From Pyropia yezoensis (taxonomy: Eukaryota > Rhodophyta > Bangiophyceae > Bangiales > Bangiaceae), in the NCBI GenBank assembly GCA_009829735.1, contig CM020618.1, positions 30,480,894 to 30,544,893 on the forward strand: a stretch of 64,000 bases of DNA, written 5' to 3'. The notes beneath the pieces were generated by a model, which saw only the letters and a list, made by a program, of their open reading frames with translations, did not search any database and was not told the DNA's origin. Position 1 is the stretch's first letter, and each line of letters begins with the position of its first letter. The position numbers were made by a program, and so were the translations under genes. Positions 22,001 through 31,715 of the stretch are shown here, piece by piece.

Positions 22001-23061
22001 AGGGCAACCAGTACCTCCTGGTCATCTGTGACCGCTTCACGAAACTTACGCGAGCGATCCCACTGGCAGAGATCACGGCCATGTCGGTCGTGTCAGCCTT
22101 CCTAGATCACTGGGTTGCCGCGTATGGCATTCCGGATAGTACACTATCGGACAATGGACCGCAATTTGCGTCTGTACTGTTTCAAGGAGTGCTGGATATG
22201 TTGGGGGTTAAGGCAAACTATGCCACCCCCTACCACCCACAAACTAATGGGCAGGTGGAGCGCTTCAACAAAACTATTGTTAGGCAGCTGCGCCATTATG
22301 TGAGTGAGCACGTGAAGACGTGGGACCAATACATTTCTATTCTGACCACTGCCTACAATTCGCAGGTTCACTCATCTACCGGGGAAGTACCCCTCGCTTT
22401 TGTGACCCCCCGTCGCGTGCGGTCTATTGCCGTGCGGCGGCCGCTCCCAACTAGGGAGGATGGTGGCAGTACGCCCACTCCTACTGAGAGTAAGGCGGAG
22501 TTCGCTGCTAGGCTTGAAAACCTCATCCCTAAAGTCAGGGCTGAGATGGACAAAGCACAAAAGCGCTACAAGCGTACCTTTGACAAAAAGGTGCGCAACG
22601 CCAAGCATGTCCCCGAGCAGGGTGACTGGGTATTGGTCCACTCACACACCCCAACTGGGGGTAAGTTGGTGTTCCAGACGAAGGGGCCGTACCAGGTCCT
22701 TCGTACTGATGGGCGGCGCTTCACCATCGAAAGTGACGATGGGGTCCGCACAGTGAACGGACAGGACGTGGTCAAAGTTGCACCACCGCCTGCAGGCGAC
22801 CCAGCTTGGGCGAGTGCTTTGAAAACGTGGCGCCTGCCCTCGCTGCCTGCAGCCAAACAGGGCCCGCAGGAGTACGTGTTCGACAAGTTCATCGACCACG
22901 GCTGGGATGAGGATACTGACCGCCTCATGTTGAGGGTGCGTTGGTTTGGCTACAAAGCCAAGGATGATACGTGGGAGTATGTGGAGGACCTTCCTGCTGA
23001 GAAGGTCCGGGCGTACTGTGCCCGGAACGAGATAGACCCTAACAGCCCTCCCTCAACGTGA
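19078..23061 (+). CDS. pol: Pol polyprotein of A2: protease, reverse transcriptase, RNase H, integrase, chromodomain
   Basis: 1327 residues in the -1 frame relative to gag, starting at the ATG that overlaps the gag stop by 4 nt. Domains in order: aspartic protease with DTGSGAS at about 81-87; reverse transcriptase with the VYLDD active site at about 523; RNase H (ILDVDASYDQLGCVLLQQ); integrase with an HHCC finger (REHNAPTGGHLG ... CTSCAQNR) and DDE residues in LAMDILGPLP (about 962), SDNGPQF (about 1023) and NGQVERFN (about 1060). A C-terminal chromodomain follows (about 1265-1315; YVFDKFIDHGW, LRVRWFGYKAKDDTWEYVEDL). All catalytic motifs are present. The domain order and chromodomain place it in Ty3/Gypsy chromoviruses. 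Expression may be by stop-start reinitiation or -1 frameshifting. Confidence 0.95.
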   Translation: MTVGAGRPKLTTAASAKWAKRTNQPCRILRRPKGVRPPRVGLPKNVNPRRVIAVLTGENFQVAGRVQLAPGRACCVRIVFDTGSGASLIRKSLLPKGMRLQRWKSKADHLIDINGGVLPIVGAVTLPTRLGTHEVDVTYGVVENISVPLLLGTPYVVTQVPLICGPEYWVKLMNGETIPILGKGKSVAPVTVSQSKPVCSVREGFTATLRLARKVMLPPNSVAHVDVVTDYAGNGLVHPNPRLARKHQVHVALGTMDSKAGVPWRIQVMNLSSSPKFFKSGAKFGYIDQHEGPVVAVTLNAGASSDPKSGKEKHQAKSATSPRPHVNMEGVPPRLRVQVERLLDQYHKLWDGQLGLMRATQHRIELKPGAPPIRQQPYRGGPRSRALVKEQVARMEALDVIEASNAEWASPVVIVPKVDGTPRFCIDYRKLNESTVKDSYPLPRMDDCLDSLGEANVFSTLDCNAGYWQIPIAPEDRHKTTFTCHCGTYQCKRLPFGLCNAPATFQRAMDMILAGVRWQICLVYLDDIIVFSRSPEEHIGHLGQVFKLLADAGVSLKASKCHLFTQEVEYLGHVVRPRRLSVNEKNLRAIRKAQYPRTQTQMRSFLGMCNVYRRFTKGFAKVAKPLNELVSSTLPKNLPPPSRVEQESFETLRDLLLKPPILAIPRLGGHYILDVDASYDQLGCVLLQQQPDKEYLPVGYFSKGLNSAEKNYGVTELEGLAVVWAVTSLRHYLEGEKFLIRCDHRALQFIFKTDCTNTRLNRWRVRLAPFNFDIEYRPGRQHALADGLSRVPTEGLDTTPVDEDIPIVGVVTRSGQALNPEAPGNKKYLPLSLDEVVKAQAEDLFCKSQRDTLDTVAETRFFLGDDGLLMRRGVFQGTEQLVVPASLKDSILEREHNAPTGGHLGSSKLYQTLRTRYYWPSMVVDIYSWVAACTSCAQNRLMERRPTTAMLLFPAKEPFAALAMDILGPLPVTEEGNQYLLVICDRFTKLTRAIPLAEITAMSVVSAFLDHWVAAYGIPDSTLSDNGPQFASVLFQGVLDMLGVKANYATPYHPQTNGQVERFNKTIVRQLRHYVSEHVKTWDQYISILTTAYNSQVHSSTGEVPLAFVTPRRVRSIAVRRPLPTREDGGSTPTPTESKAEFAARLENLIPKVRAEMDKAQKRYKRTFDKKVRNAKHVPEQGDWVLVHSHTPTGGKLVFQTKGPYQVLRTDGRRFTIESDDGVRTVNGQDVVKVAPPPAGDPAWASALKTWRLPSLPAAKQGPQEYVFDKFIDHGWDEDTDRLMLRVRWFGYKAKDDTWEYVEDLPAEKVRAYCARNEIDPNSPPST

Positions 23062-23172
23062 GGGAAGGCCGAGCAACAGTGCCAAGAGAGTGCTTCAAGT
23101 CGAAGTGGTACGCAGAGTGGCTTTTAACTACAGCCCTAACCCTCACACTCTCACAACAAAGGCAGCTGCCAA

Positions 23173-25287
23173 CTAGGCACGCATGCTAGACTCTCCCACT
23201 CCACGGCCCTCGCCCTCACGTGGAGGCGAGCGGCGAGACCCACGCCGATAACGGTCTCCACTCGTTGGAAGGGGCGGCGGCTCCAAGTCGGAACCGTCGC
23301 GCCCCTCACGGTCGCGCAAGTGGCGCCGACCGTGGCTACTCTTCTGCCTGGTCTTGCGCGCAAGTTTGCGACGCAGACGCTGGACAGACTCCGTCTCCGA
23401 TGGGGTAGAGGACTCCGAGACGGAGTAGGACAACTCGTCTTCCGACACGGAGGGAGAGCGCCGCGAGTGACGGCGACGACGGCGAGGAGGCGAGTATGCC
23501 CGGCTCGCACGACGCTTGCCACGCCCAAGTGGGGTTGGCTGGGGCATAATAGCCCCAATGCGAGCCAACTCGGCCGTCATAAACTCCGCCACCGACTCGC
23601 AACTCGCGGTCGCCACTGCAGTACGAACGCGCTCCTCAAGTTGAGGAGTCTCGGAACTTTGGAGGGTTGCGGTCGACGCGGCCAACCAGGAAATGGTGCG
23701 CACCAACGTGGTGATCATCATCTCTGAGGTTAGAGGCGTGGGCGGTAACACCAACTTGGGGTATACCGTCAGGAGGGTGGCCCCCAAGTTGGGAGACACC
23801 GGTGTGGATGACTCCACGGCCACGCTGATCGGGATGTTCCCGTGAGGCTGGAAAGGAACAGGAGGAAGCGGAGGGGCACGCCGAGGTGGCGGTACCCGGG
23901 TGTAACTGCGACCCCGACTTGGGGCCCCCGCAGTAGGTTGAGTCATATGGTCATCATATGAGGGCACAGCCATAACTATGGGCTTGTCCGGGGGTGGCGC
24001 AGTGTGACGATCCACCCCCGGGGCATACGGGTAGTCCCCGATGCCCAACCCCTCTCGTAGGACCACACGGCCGTCGTGAAGTTCACGAGCGACCCACACG
24101 AACTGGCGAAGTGCGCCATCGTCCTTGGGCCCCCGAGTGGGGCGGCGCAACTTGTGCTCAATGCTCTCCCACTCGATAAACTTGTGGAGGCGGAGCATCT
24201 CCTCAAGTAGAGTGAGTTGTCCTGACGAGCACCCCTCAGCAACTAGCTGAGGGGTGAGCTGTTCCAAACCCTGGATGAGCCGGAGGGGGAGATGCCAGAG
24301 CATCCCCCGCCGCTGAACACATGACACCCAGGTCGACATGACCTCGAGGAGCCACTGGGTGGCCAACATGGCCCACACCAGATGATCAGGGCCAGCCGTC
24401 AACAGGACGGAGCCGAAGTGGTCAAGCAACCGTGGCAACAATGCCGGGAACCCGTAGGGGACCTCAACTTGAGGCCACCACTCGGGCTTCTTCGGGTAGT
24501 ATTGCTCCTTACTGGCAGCAGACTGCTGAGGAAACTCAAGTTGAGCCGAGGTCACCAAGTAGGGACCTCGCCGGAAGTCCTTCTCCATCCGCACATCAAA
24601 GTGATGAGTGTGCGGATCGGCCTCGTGAAGGTACGGGGGGCGAGTTGCCACCGCGTCCCAAGTGAAGGTCGGCAAGTCGCCGGGACCCGGGATAGTTCCC
24701 CCGCGGTCCACCATGGCCTTGGCCCGCTGCACGTCCTCGACCTCCTCGTCGTCCAGGAAGGCAAACTGGTCCGTCCTGAAGCCGGCAGGGAACCCGACCC
24801 TACGGGGATACTTCTCCCGTAGGCGGTCCCATACCCGACCCATCGCTGCGCCGAGTCGGCCACAGCGAAGAACAGTCAACCCCTCCTCATACAGAGGCCA
24901 AGCGGGGTAAAACCACCGCCCCAAGGCCTCACGCGGGACAACTTGTCCCGCCTCCGGGGGAGATCCTGCCGTCAACCCAAAGCCGGGTGACGCGGGAGTC
25001 CCACCCCCCGGAGCGATCGCGGAGCCCCCGCCGGAAGTCCCGGCAGGCGCTGCACCGTAGGAGGTGTCCTCCATACGCTCATCGAGAGAGTCCGTCTCCA
25101 CTCCCGGAGTCGCCATGGCTCTCCCCAAGTTGGGGAGAGACGTCCTGGCTATCGCGGCACGAGACCCGCCTCGAGTTGAGGGGGACTCGGATCGTGGGTA
25201 AACGGGTGGCCTCCCCAGCGTGGGGTGGCCCCGTGTAAGGTGAAGGAGAAGTGGTGGTGGTGGTGAGGTGTGAACCGAGGAGAGCAA
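23173..25287 (-). CDS. Antisense ORF of A2, unknown protein with Arg/Ser-rich tail
   Basis: 704 residues on the strand opposite gag and pol, filling the space between pol and the 3' LTR. Its stop is 111 bp from the pol stop, tail to tail. It starts at MLSS (25287) or at MATPGVETD (25116); the longer frame stays open in A1 and A4 too. The N-terminal part is Pro/Gly/Ser-rich. A probably helical core spans about 243-385 (YLVTSAQLEF ... QVEVPYGF ... VQRRGMLWHLPLRL ... LTLLEEMLRLHKFIEW). A Pro-rich linker follows, then a basic Arg/Ser tail at about 591-704 (YSPPRRRRRHSRRSPSVSED) that looks like a nuclear targeting or RNA-binding segment. I recognise no known family. Related ORFs occupy the same place in families B, C and D. 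Antisense ORFs between integrase and 3' LTR are known in some plant Ty3/Gypsy elements, but I cannot show homology to those. Confidence 0.85.
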   Translation of the reverse strand: MLSSVHTSPPPPLLLHLTRGHPTLGRPPVYPRSESPSTRGGSRAAIARTSLPNLGRAMATPGVETDSLDERMEDTSYGAAPAGTSGGGSAIAPGGGTPASPGFGLTAGSPPEAGQVVPREALGRWFYPAWPLYEEGLTVLRCGRLGAAMGRVWDRLREKYPRRVGFPAGFRTDQFAFLDDEEVEDVQRAKAMVDRGGTIPGPGDLPTFTWDAVATRPPYLHEADPHTHHFDVRMEKDFRRGPYLVTSAQLEFPQQSAASKEQYYPKKPEWWPQVEVPYGFPALLPRLLDHFGSVLLTAGPDHLVWAMLATQWLLEVMSTWVSCVQRRGMLWHLPLRLIQGLEQLTPQLVAEGCSSGQLTLLEEMLRLHKFIEWESIEHKLRRPTRGPKDDGALRQFVWVARELHDGRVVLREGLGIGDYPYAPGVDRHTAPPPDKPIVMAVPSYDDHMTQPTAGAPSRGRSYTRVPPPRRAPPLPPVPFQPHGNIPISVAVESSTPVSPNLGATLLTVYPKLVLPPTPLTSEMMITTLVRTISWLAASTATLQSSETPQLEERVRTAVATASCESVAEFMTAELARIGAIMPQPTPLGRGKRRASRAYSPPRRRRRHSRRSPSVSEDELSYSVSESSTPSETESVQRLRRKLARKTRQKSSHGRRHLRDREGRDGSDLEPPPLPTSGDRYRRGSRRSPPREGEGRGVGESSMRA

Positions 25288-25446
25288 GCTGCCAAGTGGG
25301 CAAGCTTGAGGAGAGGGGCGGCCAACGTGACCGCCTCCACATCCGCGTTACGTACTCAAGGGGGGGACAGCAAGTCGCGTCCCCCCCCAACGCCGAGACG
25401 TGCGTTTACGCACCCCCTCACAGGGCCGACCGGGTCGGTCGGAACT

Positions 25447-25459
25447 GAGGAGAGGGGAG
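25447..25459 (+). other. Polypurine tract of A2
   Basis: GAGGAGAGGGGAG directly before the 3' LTR, identical to that of A1. Confidence 0.82.
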
Positions 25460-25927
25460 TGTGGCAGTATTGACCCCCAGGTAGGGGGCAACACGTGCCA
25501 TGCAAGGGGCGGCAGGCCACTAGCCTGATCCGTTCCTCCCCCTGCATTTGGGTCCATATTCCCTAAGTTCGGGATAGTTAGCTTAGTAGTAAATCCAACT
25601 TGGATTTGAGGGTTTTCTGCATTTATCGTCTTGAATTTTCGTGTGGCCCGGTGGGCAGGTGCTGGGGTGGGAGATTCTGAGTGGCGAGATTCTGAGTGGA
25701 CCCTGGGGGGATAAGGGGAGGGACAGCGGGGCTTGGCCCTGCGTCCCCGTCCCGACCAAGAAACTGTTGGACCACACACCATCTTCTTGTTTGTCCGTGG
25801 GGGGATTGCCCCACAACAGGGATAGAGTGTGTGCGACTTGCACTTCTTCCGGTTCCCCCGACACGGGAGGCAGCCCTGGCACACCGCCCCAACTTGGGTG
25901 CCGTGTGTGCTTGTGGTTTTTGCCACA
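25460..25927 (+). repeat. 3' LTR of A2
   Basis: 468 bp, no difference from the 5' LTR seen by eye. Followed by ATCCT, the second copy of the target duplication. Confidence 0.95.
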
Positions 25928-26089
25928 ATCCTCGGGCCGAACAAGGTGCCACCGTGCACAGCCTCGAGCACGTCCACAGCGGTGCCGAGGTCGAGCGTCT
26001 TGACCCGGAGCACGATCACCTGGACCAATCCTGCCCCCCCCCCCTCCTCCTTCACCTTGACCCTCCCGTTCCCCCGGATTCCGGACGTC

Positions 26090-28238
26090 ATGTCCAGTTC
26101 CGAGATCCAAGTTGGGCCCGCGGCTCCGGCGGTCAGTGTTTTAGAGGAGAGCTCGGGCGGCCGTGCCCTTCCCTTGCCTCCGGTTTCTCGGGTGTCGGTG
26201 CCGGCGTCGGCCGCCACGGCTAAAGCGGATCGAGTTCGCCCGGCTTCTGCGTCGCGCCCGGTCGAGACCCCCCCGGCGGGTCTCCCGGAGAACCTTCTTG
26301 GGCAGGATCCTCTGGCGGGCCGGCGCTATTCTACGGTGGTCGCCAACGCCAGCGCGGCCCAGTGCCAGCAGGATTGCCTGGTCATCTGGCGCAAGGAACA
26401 CCAGCGCGGAGTCGTGACGTAAATGGACAAGACTCGTCTCCATGCCGCGGACCTGTTGCGCCTGGCTCAAGACCGCTCCCAGAGCTTCTCGGGTTCCTCT
26501 TGAGTTGCTCGCCTGGAAGATCACCCCTTCGCGCTGGTGCTGGATCTTCCCTTGACGGAGCGTCGCGTGTCTGCGTCCGTTCTCCTGTGGCCGGAGGAGG
26601 AAGGCTACGTCCAGGGGGCGCTCAAGGTGTAGGACGAGGCGCTGAACGGGTCGAGGAGCCTGAACTGTGATCTCCGTCCAAGCATGGTCGCTCTGGAGCC
26701 GTCTTTTCTAACCCGGAGGTACTCCATGTTGTCGCCGGCGCGGGAGCAAGGCGAGCGGCGCGGGCGCCAGCGTGACTACATCGTGAGCTGCAACCATCAA
26801 GAGTTCTGGAAGCTGGACAAGTCCAACCGGGCAGCGTACTACCCCAAGGTCATTTCGCAGCAGCAGGAAGTCGAGATCCCGGTCGGGTTTGCTCCATTCA
26901 GCATCCCCTATACCTGGTACTTTCTGGACGCCTTGACCCAGGCGTCAATCAAGGGCTCCTTCCATTTTCTCCAGTACATGATGTACACCTCCAAGATGAC
27001 CATCTTGGCGGCCAACCACTGGCTCAACAAGGTCTTGGTGACTAACCGACTTTGGCTTCTCCCCGACCTCCTGACTGTCTACATCGTCGACAAGTTGACC
27101 GTCGACTTCCTGTGCAGCCAGGAAAGGAAAAACAAGGAGCGCTTGCAGACGATGATTGACTTTCGGCGTCAGCTACCGGTGCATGACCGGAGCTTCCTGA
27201 ACGCGATCGCCGACCAGAACAGCCCCCGTCGGGATGGCTCAGGTTGGGTGCAGGTGGTCTTCCAGTTTTCTCCGGCCAAGGTGCAGCTGGCGACACCGCT
27301 GCCGGCGTGGCCGCAGCTAGGCAGCCTTCCTGCTCCGCTCGCCCTCGATCTCCTGCCAACTGGGCCGCCGATACAAGAGTCGGGATGGGTTGCGGCGGTC
27401 GGTCGGGCGTCTGCGGCGGCTCCGCTTCCTCCAGTTGCGCCTGTCGCCCCCGGTGGCCTTGCCTGAACCGTCGCCGGCGCGTTTGCGCCCCGCTCTGGCT
27501 GTTCCGGTACTTCAAGCTCGTCCGGTACCGCGCTTGTCTGCAGCGAGTCTTGGCGTGGACGTCCGGTCGCCGACTACTCCGGCCTCTCTTTTTCGGGCGC
27601 CTTCTCCAACTGGCGGCGGCCCTGTGTCCACCCTTGAGTTGGGGACCCCGGTTTCCGGGGCCATTGCTCACCGTCCGGTGGTGGCAAACTCGGGTCGGTT
27701 TGAGATCCCGGCGCCGACTCTGCGCCTTTCCCGCTTTCGGGTGCCTGACTGGTACCTGAACCAAGGTAGCCCGACGTGCGACCAGTATGACGTTGGTATG
27801 ATTGAGGACCAGCTGGGTCGTCTTCCGGTGCAGGTCAAAGACGTCGGGTCTTCCTTGGTTCTGGGCACATATGCCAGCGTCTTGAATGACGTGGTCGACC
27901 GGGTGTTTGCTTGCGCGGACAGCGGTCAGATGTCGGACAGTCCTGTGGTTGGTGAACTTCTGGCGACCTTTACGCGTCATGTTTTGGCCCAGCAGTGGTC
28001 GGAGACATTTACTAGGTTCCAGGGGCGCCGAAAGGTATATATGAATGAGCGTGAGCGCCCGGTAACTACCGGTACTGCTTCGGTGGCGTCATACATGGAA
28101 GCGCCTCGCCCACCGCACTACGTCATCCCGCCTTCCTCCGGGTCCCGTCGTGCCGGGGAAGCGGCGCTGGAGGACGCTCCTGCGGCGCAGCGTCCGCGCC
28201 GGAAGTGGTACTTGGAGGCAAGGAGGACGAGAGTCTAG
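26090..28238 (+). pseudogene. Antisense ORF of element C (decayed)
   Basis: From ATG 26090 one plus-strand frame continues to about 27466 with only three in-frame stops (TAA 26420-26422, TGA about 26498, TAG about 26630). A single frameshift near 27390-27466 leads into an open frame to 28238. The core (about 26777-27205) aligns by eye with the A2 antisense core: YIVSCNHQEF against YLVTSAQLEF, then YYPK in both, EVEIPVGF against QVEVPYGF, and a long helical stretch with LWLLPDLL against LWHLPLRL. The tail is basic (QRPRRKWYLEARRTRV). It lies opposite C pol and ends near its stop. The function is unknown. The 160 bases before it (25928-26089) show no gene. Confidence 0.75.
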
Positions 28239-28362
28239 GGAGGAGTGAGGAGGGATGAGGCGGATATAAGGGTTGCTCGAGCGGGTGCTTGCGTTTCTTG
28301 ATGGTACCATTTTCAATGCTTGCATTGCGTGTTTTCCTTGACACACCCGTTCCCTTTTTTCC

Positions 28363-31300
28363 TCAATCTTCTTGTTCCGCGTCTGTTGCGGGTGAGCTTG
28401 GCTCGTCCCGCGGGTCTTGATCAGCTCCTTCCTTCTCGTCATCCTCCGAGTCCGATTCCAGGATCTCGCCGGCTCTGGCCACCGGAGTGCCCTCAATCCC
28501 GTTCCGTCGCTTGTAGGCGCAGACGTCCGCAATGGGTAACCGAATAGAGGGTTCCCAGGTATCATCCGCCGGGTTGAAACCGAACCAGCGCACTCGCAGG
28601 TACAAGCGCCCCTCCCTCCAGCCGTGGTCGACAAACTTGTCGTGGACATATTCTCGGCCTTCTCCTTGGAATAACCAGGGTACTGCGGCCCTCTTGCGCC
28701 GGGTCAAGTCCCGTTCGCTCGGCGGTGGAGCTCGGGTGATGTGGTCGCTGCTCAACCAGTACGGGGAGCCATTCACGTTCAGAAGGATGGTCCAGCCGTC
28801 CGTATTCAGGATCTCATAGGGCCCATCCGTCTTGGAGTCCAGCTTCCCCCGGGTCTTGCTACGATTGTCCACAAAAACCCAGTCGCCACCACCCAGTTTC
28901 TTGTTCTTTTCGCGGACACCTTTGTCATAGTCCCGCTTGTGTCGCTCCTGGGTCTTTGAGATTGACTCCTTGACTCTTGGGAGCAGGAGCTTCAGTTGTT
29001 CCAGGAACTCATCCTTTTTGCCTTGGGACCTGATCTCAGTGCAGGCTGGAGAGCGACTGGTATTCTTTTCAGGGAGAAGTTCGTCAGCCGCCCTGGGGTG
29101 CCAAAGTCAAGTGGAGCAACCCCCGTTGTCGGGTAAACACGATAGCTGTAGGCTAGAGTGAGGACGGCCAGGAGCTCGTCCCAGTCTTCTTGATGCCCCT
29201 CAACGAAGTGCCGTAGCATGTCCACCAGGGCCCGGTTGAATCACTCCACCTGGCCGTTCGTTTGTGGATGATACGTCGTGGTGAACCAGTTCTTGATACC
29301 TATCAGGTCACAGACTCGTTGGAAGCCCAGGGATGCATTCTAGGGGCCATTGTCAGTTAAGACGGAGTCTGGAGGGCCGTAGGCAGCTATCCAGTACTCG
29401 CAGAAGGCTGACGTGACATCCAGGGCTGCGATGGTCCTCAGCGGGATCGCTCGAGTGATCTTGGAGAACCGGTCACAAATGATGAGCAGGTATATGTTGC
29501 CACTGGATGTTTCAGGTAGGGGCCCCAGGATGTCCATGCTTAAGTTTGCAAAGATCTCCGCCGCAGGGAACAGGCGTAGCTTAGAAGTCTTCTTCGTCTG
29601 GGACAACCGGTTCCTTGCACAGGAGACAAAAGCCTCAAGGTGCATATGGACGTCACTGGCCATGGTTTCCCAGTAGTAGTGTCGTCGCATCGAGGCATAC
29701 ATCCGGTTGATGCCAGGATGTCCAGCCTGGGTAGACGATTGCTCCAGGCGGAGGACTTCAGCTCGTAGACTCCGGGGTACGTCGACTCTAGTTGCCCCAT
29801 CGAAGAGTGACACCCGTATCTGGAGTCCATCTGTAGACTCGGAGAAGCGAGTATTCCGGTTCAGGTCCATTTGGTGGCGAAGCTTCAAGCACTGAGGATC
29901 CGTCAGTTGTGCCTCCAGCATGCGGTGAATGGTCACCGGTTGATGAGCTTCAGGTGTCTCATACAGGGGAGCATGCCAGCCACGTCCAACATTCGGTAGG
30001 ATGAAGCAAGGTATTTCCTCCGGAATAGGACCGGTGTCGGCTGCAGGAGTCTCCAACCGGGACATCGTGTCGGCGTAGTAGTGCTCCCTTCCTGCTCTGG
30101 TGCACACCTTGTACTTGAATTCTGAAAGGCGTAGGCGCCACCGGGCGACCCTTCCTTGGCTGCAGTCCATGCGTAGCAGCCACTTTAGCCTGGCGTGATC
30201 CGTCCGGATGAGGAACTCTTGTCCTTAAAGATAGGGGCGTAACAGGAAGCAAGCCCAGACGACCGCCAAGCACTCGCGCTCCGTTGTGGAATAGTTCTTC
30301 TCGGCTGGAGTCAGGACGCGACTGTAGTAGCCTATCGAGAGGATGTGCCCATCAGGTTGCTGCTGGAGTAGAGAGCACCCCACCTGGACGCCACAGGCAT
30401 CAGTCTCGAGGCCAAACTGGCCCTCCCGCTTGGGTAACGCCAGTACTGGAGAGGTGGTCAGGCGCTTCTTGAGCTCTTCGAAGGCAGCGGTCTGCTTCTT
30501 GTCGAACACCGGGAGTTGTGCGGGGAGCTTCTCGCTGGTGAGCTGGGTCAATGGTCGGGCAATCAGGGCATCGTCCCGTACGAACCGGCGGTAGACGTTG
30601 CACGTACCCAGAAAGCTCTGGAGTACCGTCTGGATCTAAGGTTGCCGTGCATGCCGGAGGGCCTTGATGTTCTTCTCGTTGACCCGAAGCTCCCCCGGAC
30701 TCAGCACGTGCCCCAGGTACTCCACTTCAGTCTCAATCAGGTGGCACTTCCCGGCCTTCAGGGTAACTCCAGCCTTGGACAGGAGAGCCAGGACCTCTCG
30801 AAGGTGCTCCAGGTGTTCCGCCGGAGTCTTGGAGAAAACGATAATGTCGTCCAGGTAGACCGAACATATTCTCCACCTTAGCCCCCATAGCATGATGTCG
30901 ATGGCTCTCTGGAAGGACGCCGGAGCATTCGTGGGACCAAAAAGAAGGCGCTTGCACCGGAATAGCCCCAAGTCGCACGTGAAGGTGGTCTTGTCCTTGT
31001 CCTCGTCAGCCAGAGGGATCTGCCAGTAACCGGCATTACAATCCAGCGTTGAGAAGACGGTGGCATCACCAAGAAAGTCGACGCAATCGTCCATCCGGGG
31101 TATCGGGTATACATCTTTGACGGTCATCTCGTTCAGGCGCCTGTAGTCAACGCAGAAACGGAAGTGACCGCCAGGTTTCGGGACGACTACCACCAGAAAG
31201 GCCCACTCGCCATCAGACGGCTCGATAACATCCATCTTGAGCATCTTGTTAACCTGCTTCTCAATCTCATCCCGGCGATGTGGTTCAGCCCGGTATGGTT

Positions 31301-31460
31301 GCAGGTGCACTGGCTTGGCATCTGGCTTGAGTTGAATCCGGTGTAGAGTGGCGTCCATCTTGCCCAGCTCTCCCGACCATAGGTGCCGATATTCCTGGAG
31401 AAGCTTCTCCAGTGCCTCCTTCAAGTCGGGAGGGACATGTTCTTGGTTGACTTTCGGCAT
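28363..31460 (-). pseudogene. pol of element C (reverse transcriptase to chromodomain)
   Basis: The minus strand from 31460 encodes reverse transcriptase (CVDYRRLNEMTVKDVYPIPR; active site CSVYLDDIIVFSK), RNase H (GLETDACGVQVGCSLLQQQ) and integrase (HHCC finger from EQSSTQAGHPGINRMY, core DILGPLP and VLTDNGP). A single frame holds from 31460 to about 28990 with scattered stop codons (for example at 30636, 30225 and 29340). A frameshift then precedes the last piece (28872-28363), which contains the chromodomain (YVHDKFVDHGWREGRLYLRV, RWFGFNPADDTWEP). Decay is by point mutation more than by rearrangement. The gap 28239-28362 separates its end from the end of the antisense ORF. Confidence 0.9.
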
Positions 31461-31715
31461 CCCGGGTGGTGCTTGATCGGGCTTCGGGGTGACGCTGCCA
31501 GCCTGCTCTTGTTCCGGAGGAACGTCTCAGGCCGTTAGGATGGATGCCAGTTCTTGTTCCAGGTTCAAGAGGTCCTCCTTGCTCATGGCACAGGCAGACC
31601 CGCGGTAAAGCTCTGCTGTTCCAACTCGAGTGCCCTTGGCGAGAGTTATCGGCTTCCGGCTCACATTGATGATTAGCACCGAGAATGGGGTGTGCCTCTC
31701 TAACTTCTTGTGATG

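Larger units (their letters stand above)
16548..25927 (+). mobile_element. Ty3/Gypsy chromovirus, family A copy 2 (A2), apparently intact
   Basis: A 9380-bp element flanked by the perfect duplication ATCCT (16543-16547 and 25928-25932). Two 468-bp LTRs look identical by eye. Primer binding site, gag, pol and the antisense ORF are all open, and a polypurine tract precedes the 3' LTR. It is inserted near the 3' end of element C, between the C polypurine tract and the C antisense ORF. Identical LTRs and open frames mean a very recent insertion that may still be capable of transposition. Confidence 0.96.

Noticed and set aside
23173..25287. Antisense ORF as an envelope-like gene
   Set aside because: It is on the opposite strand, has no signal peptide or transmembrane segment that I can see, and ends in an Arg/Ser-rich tail.
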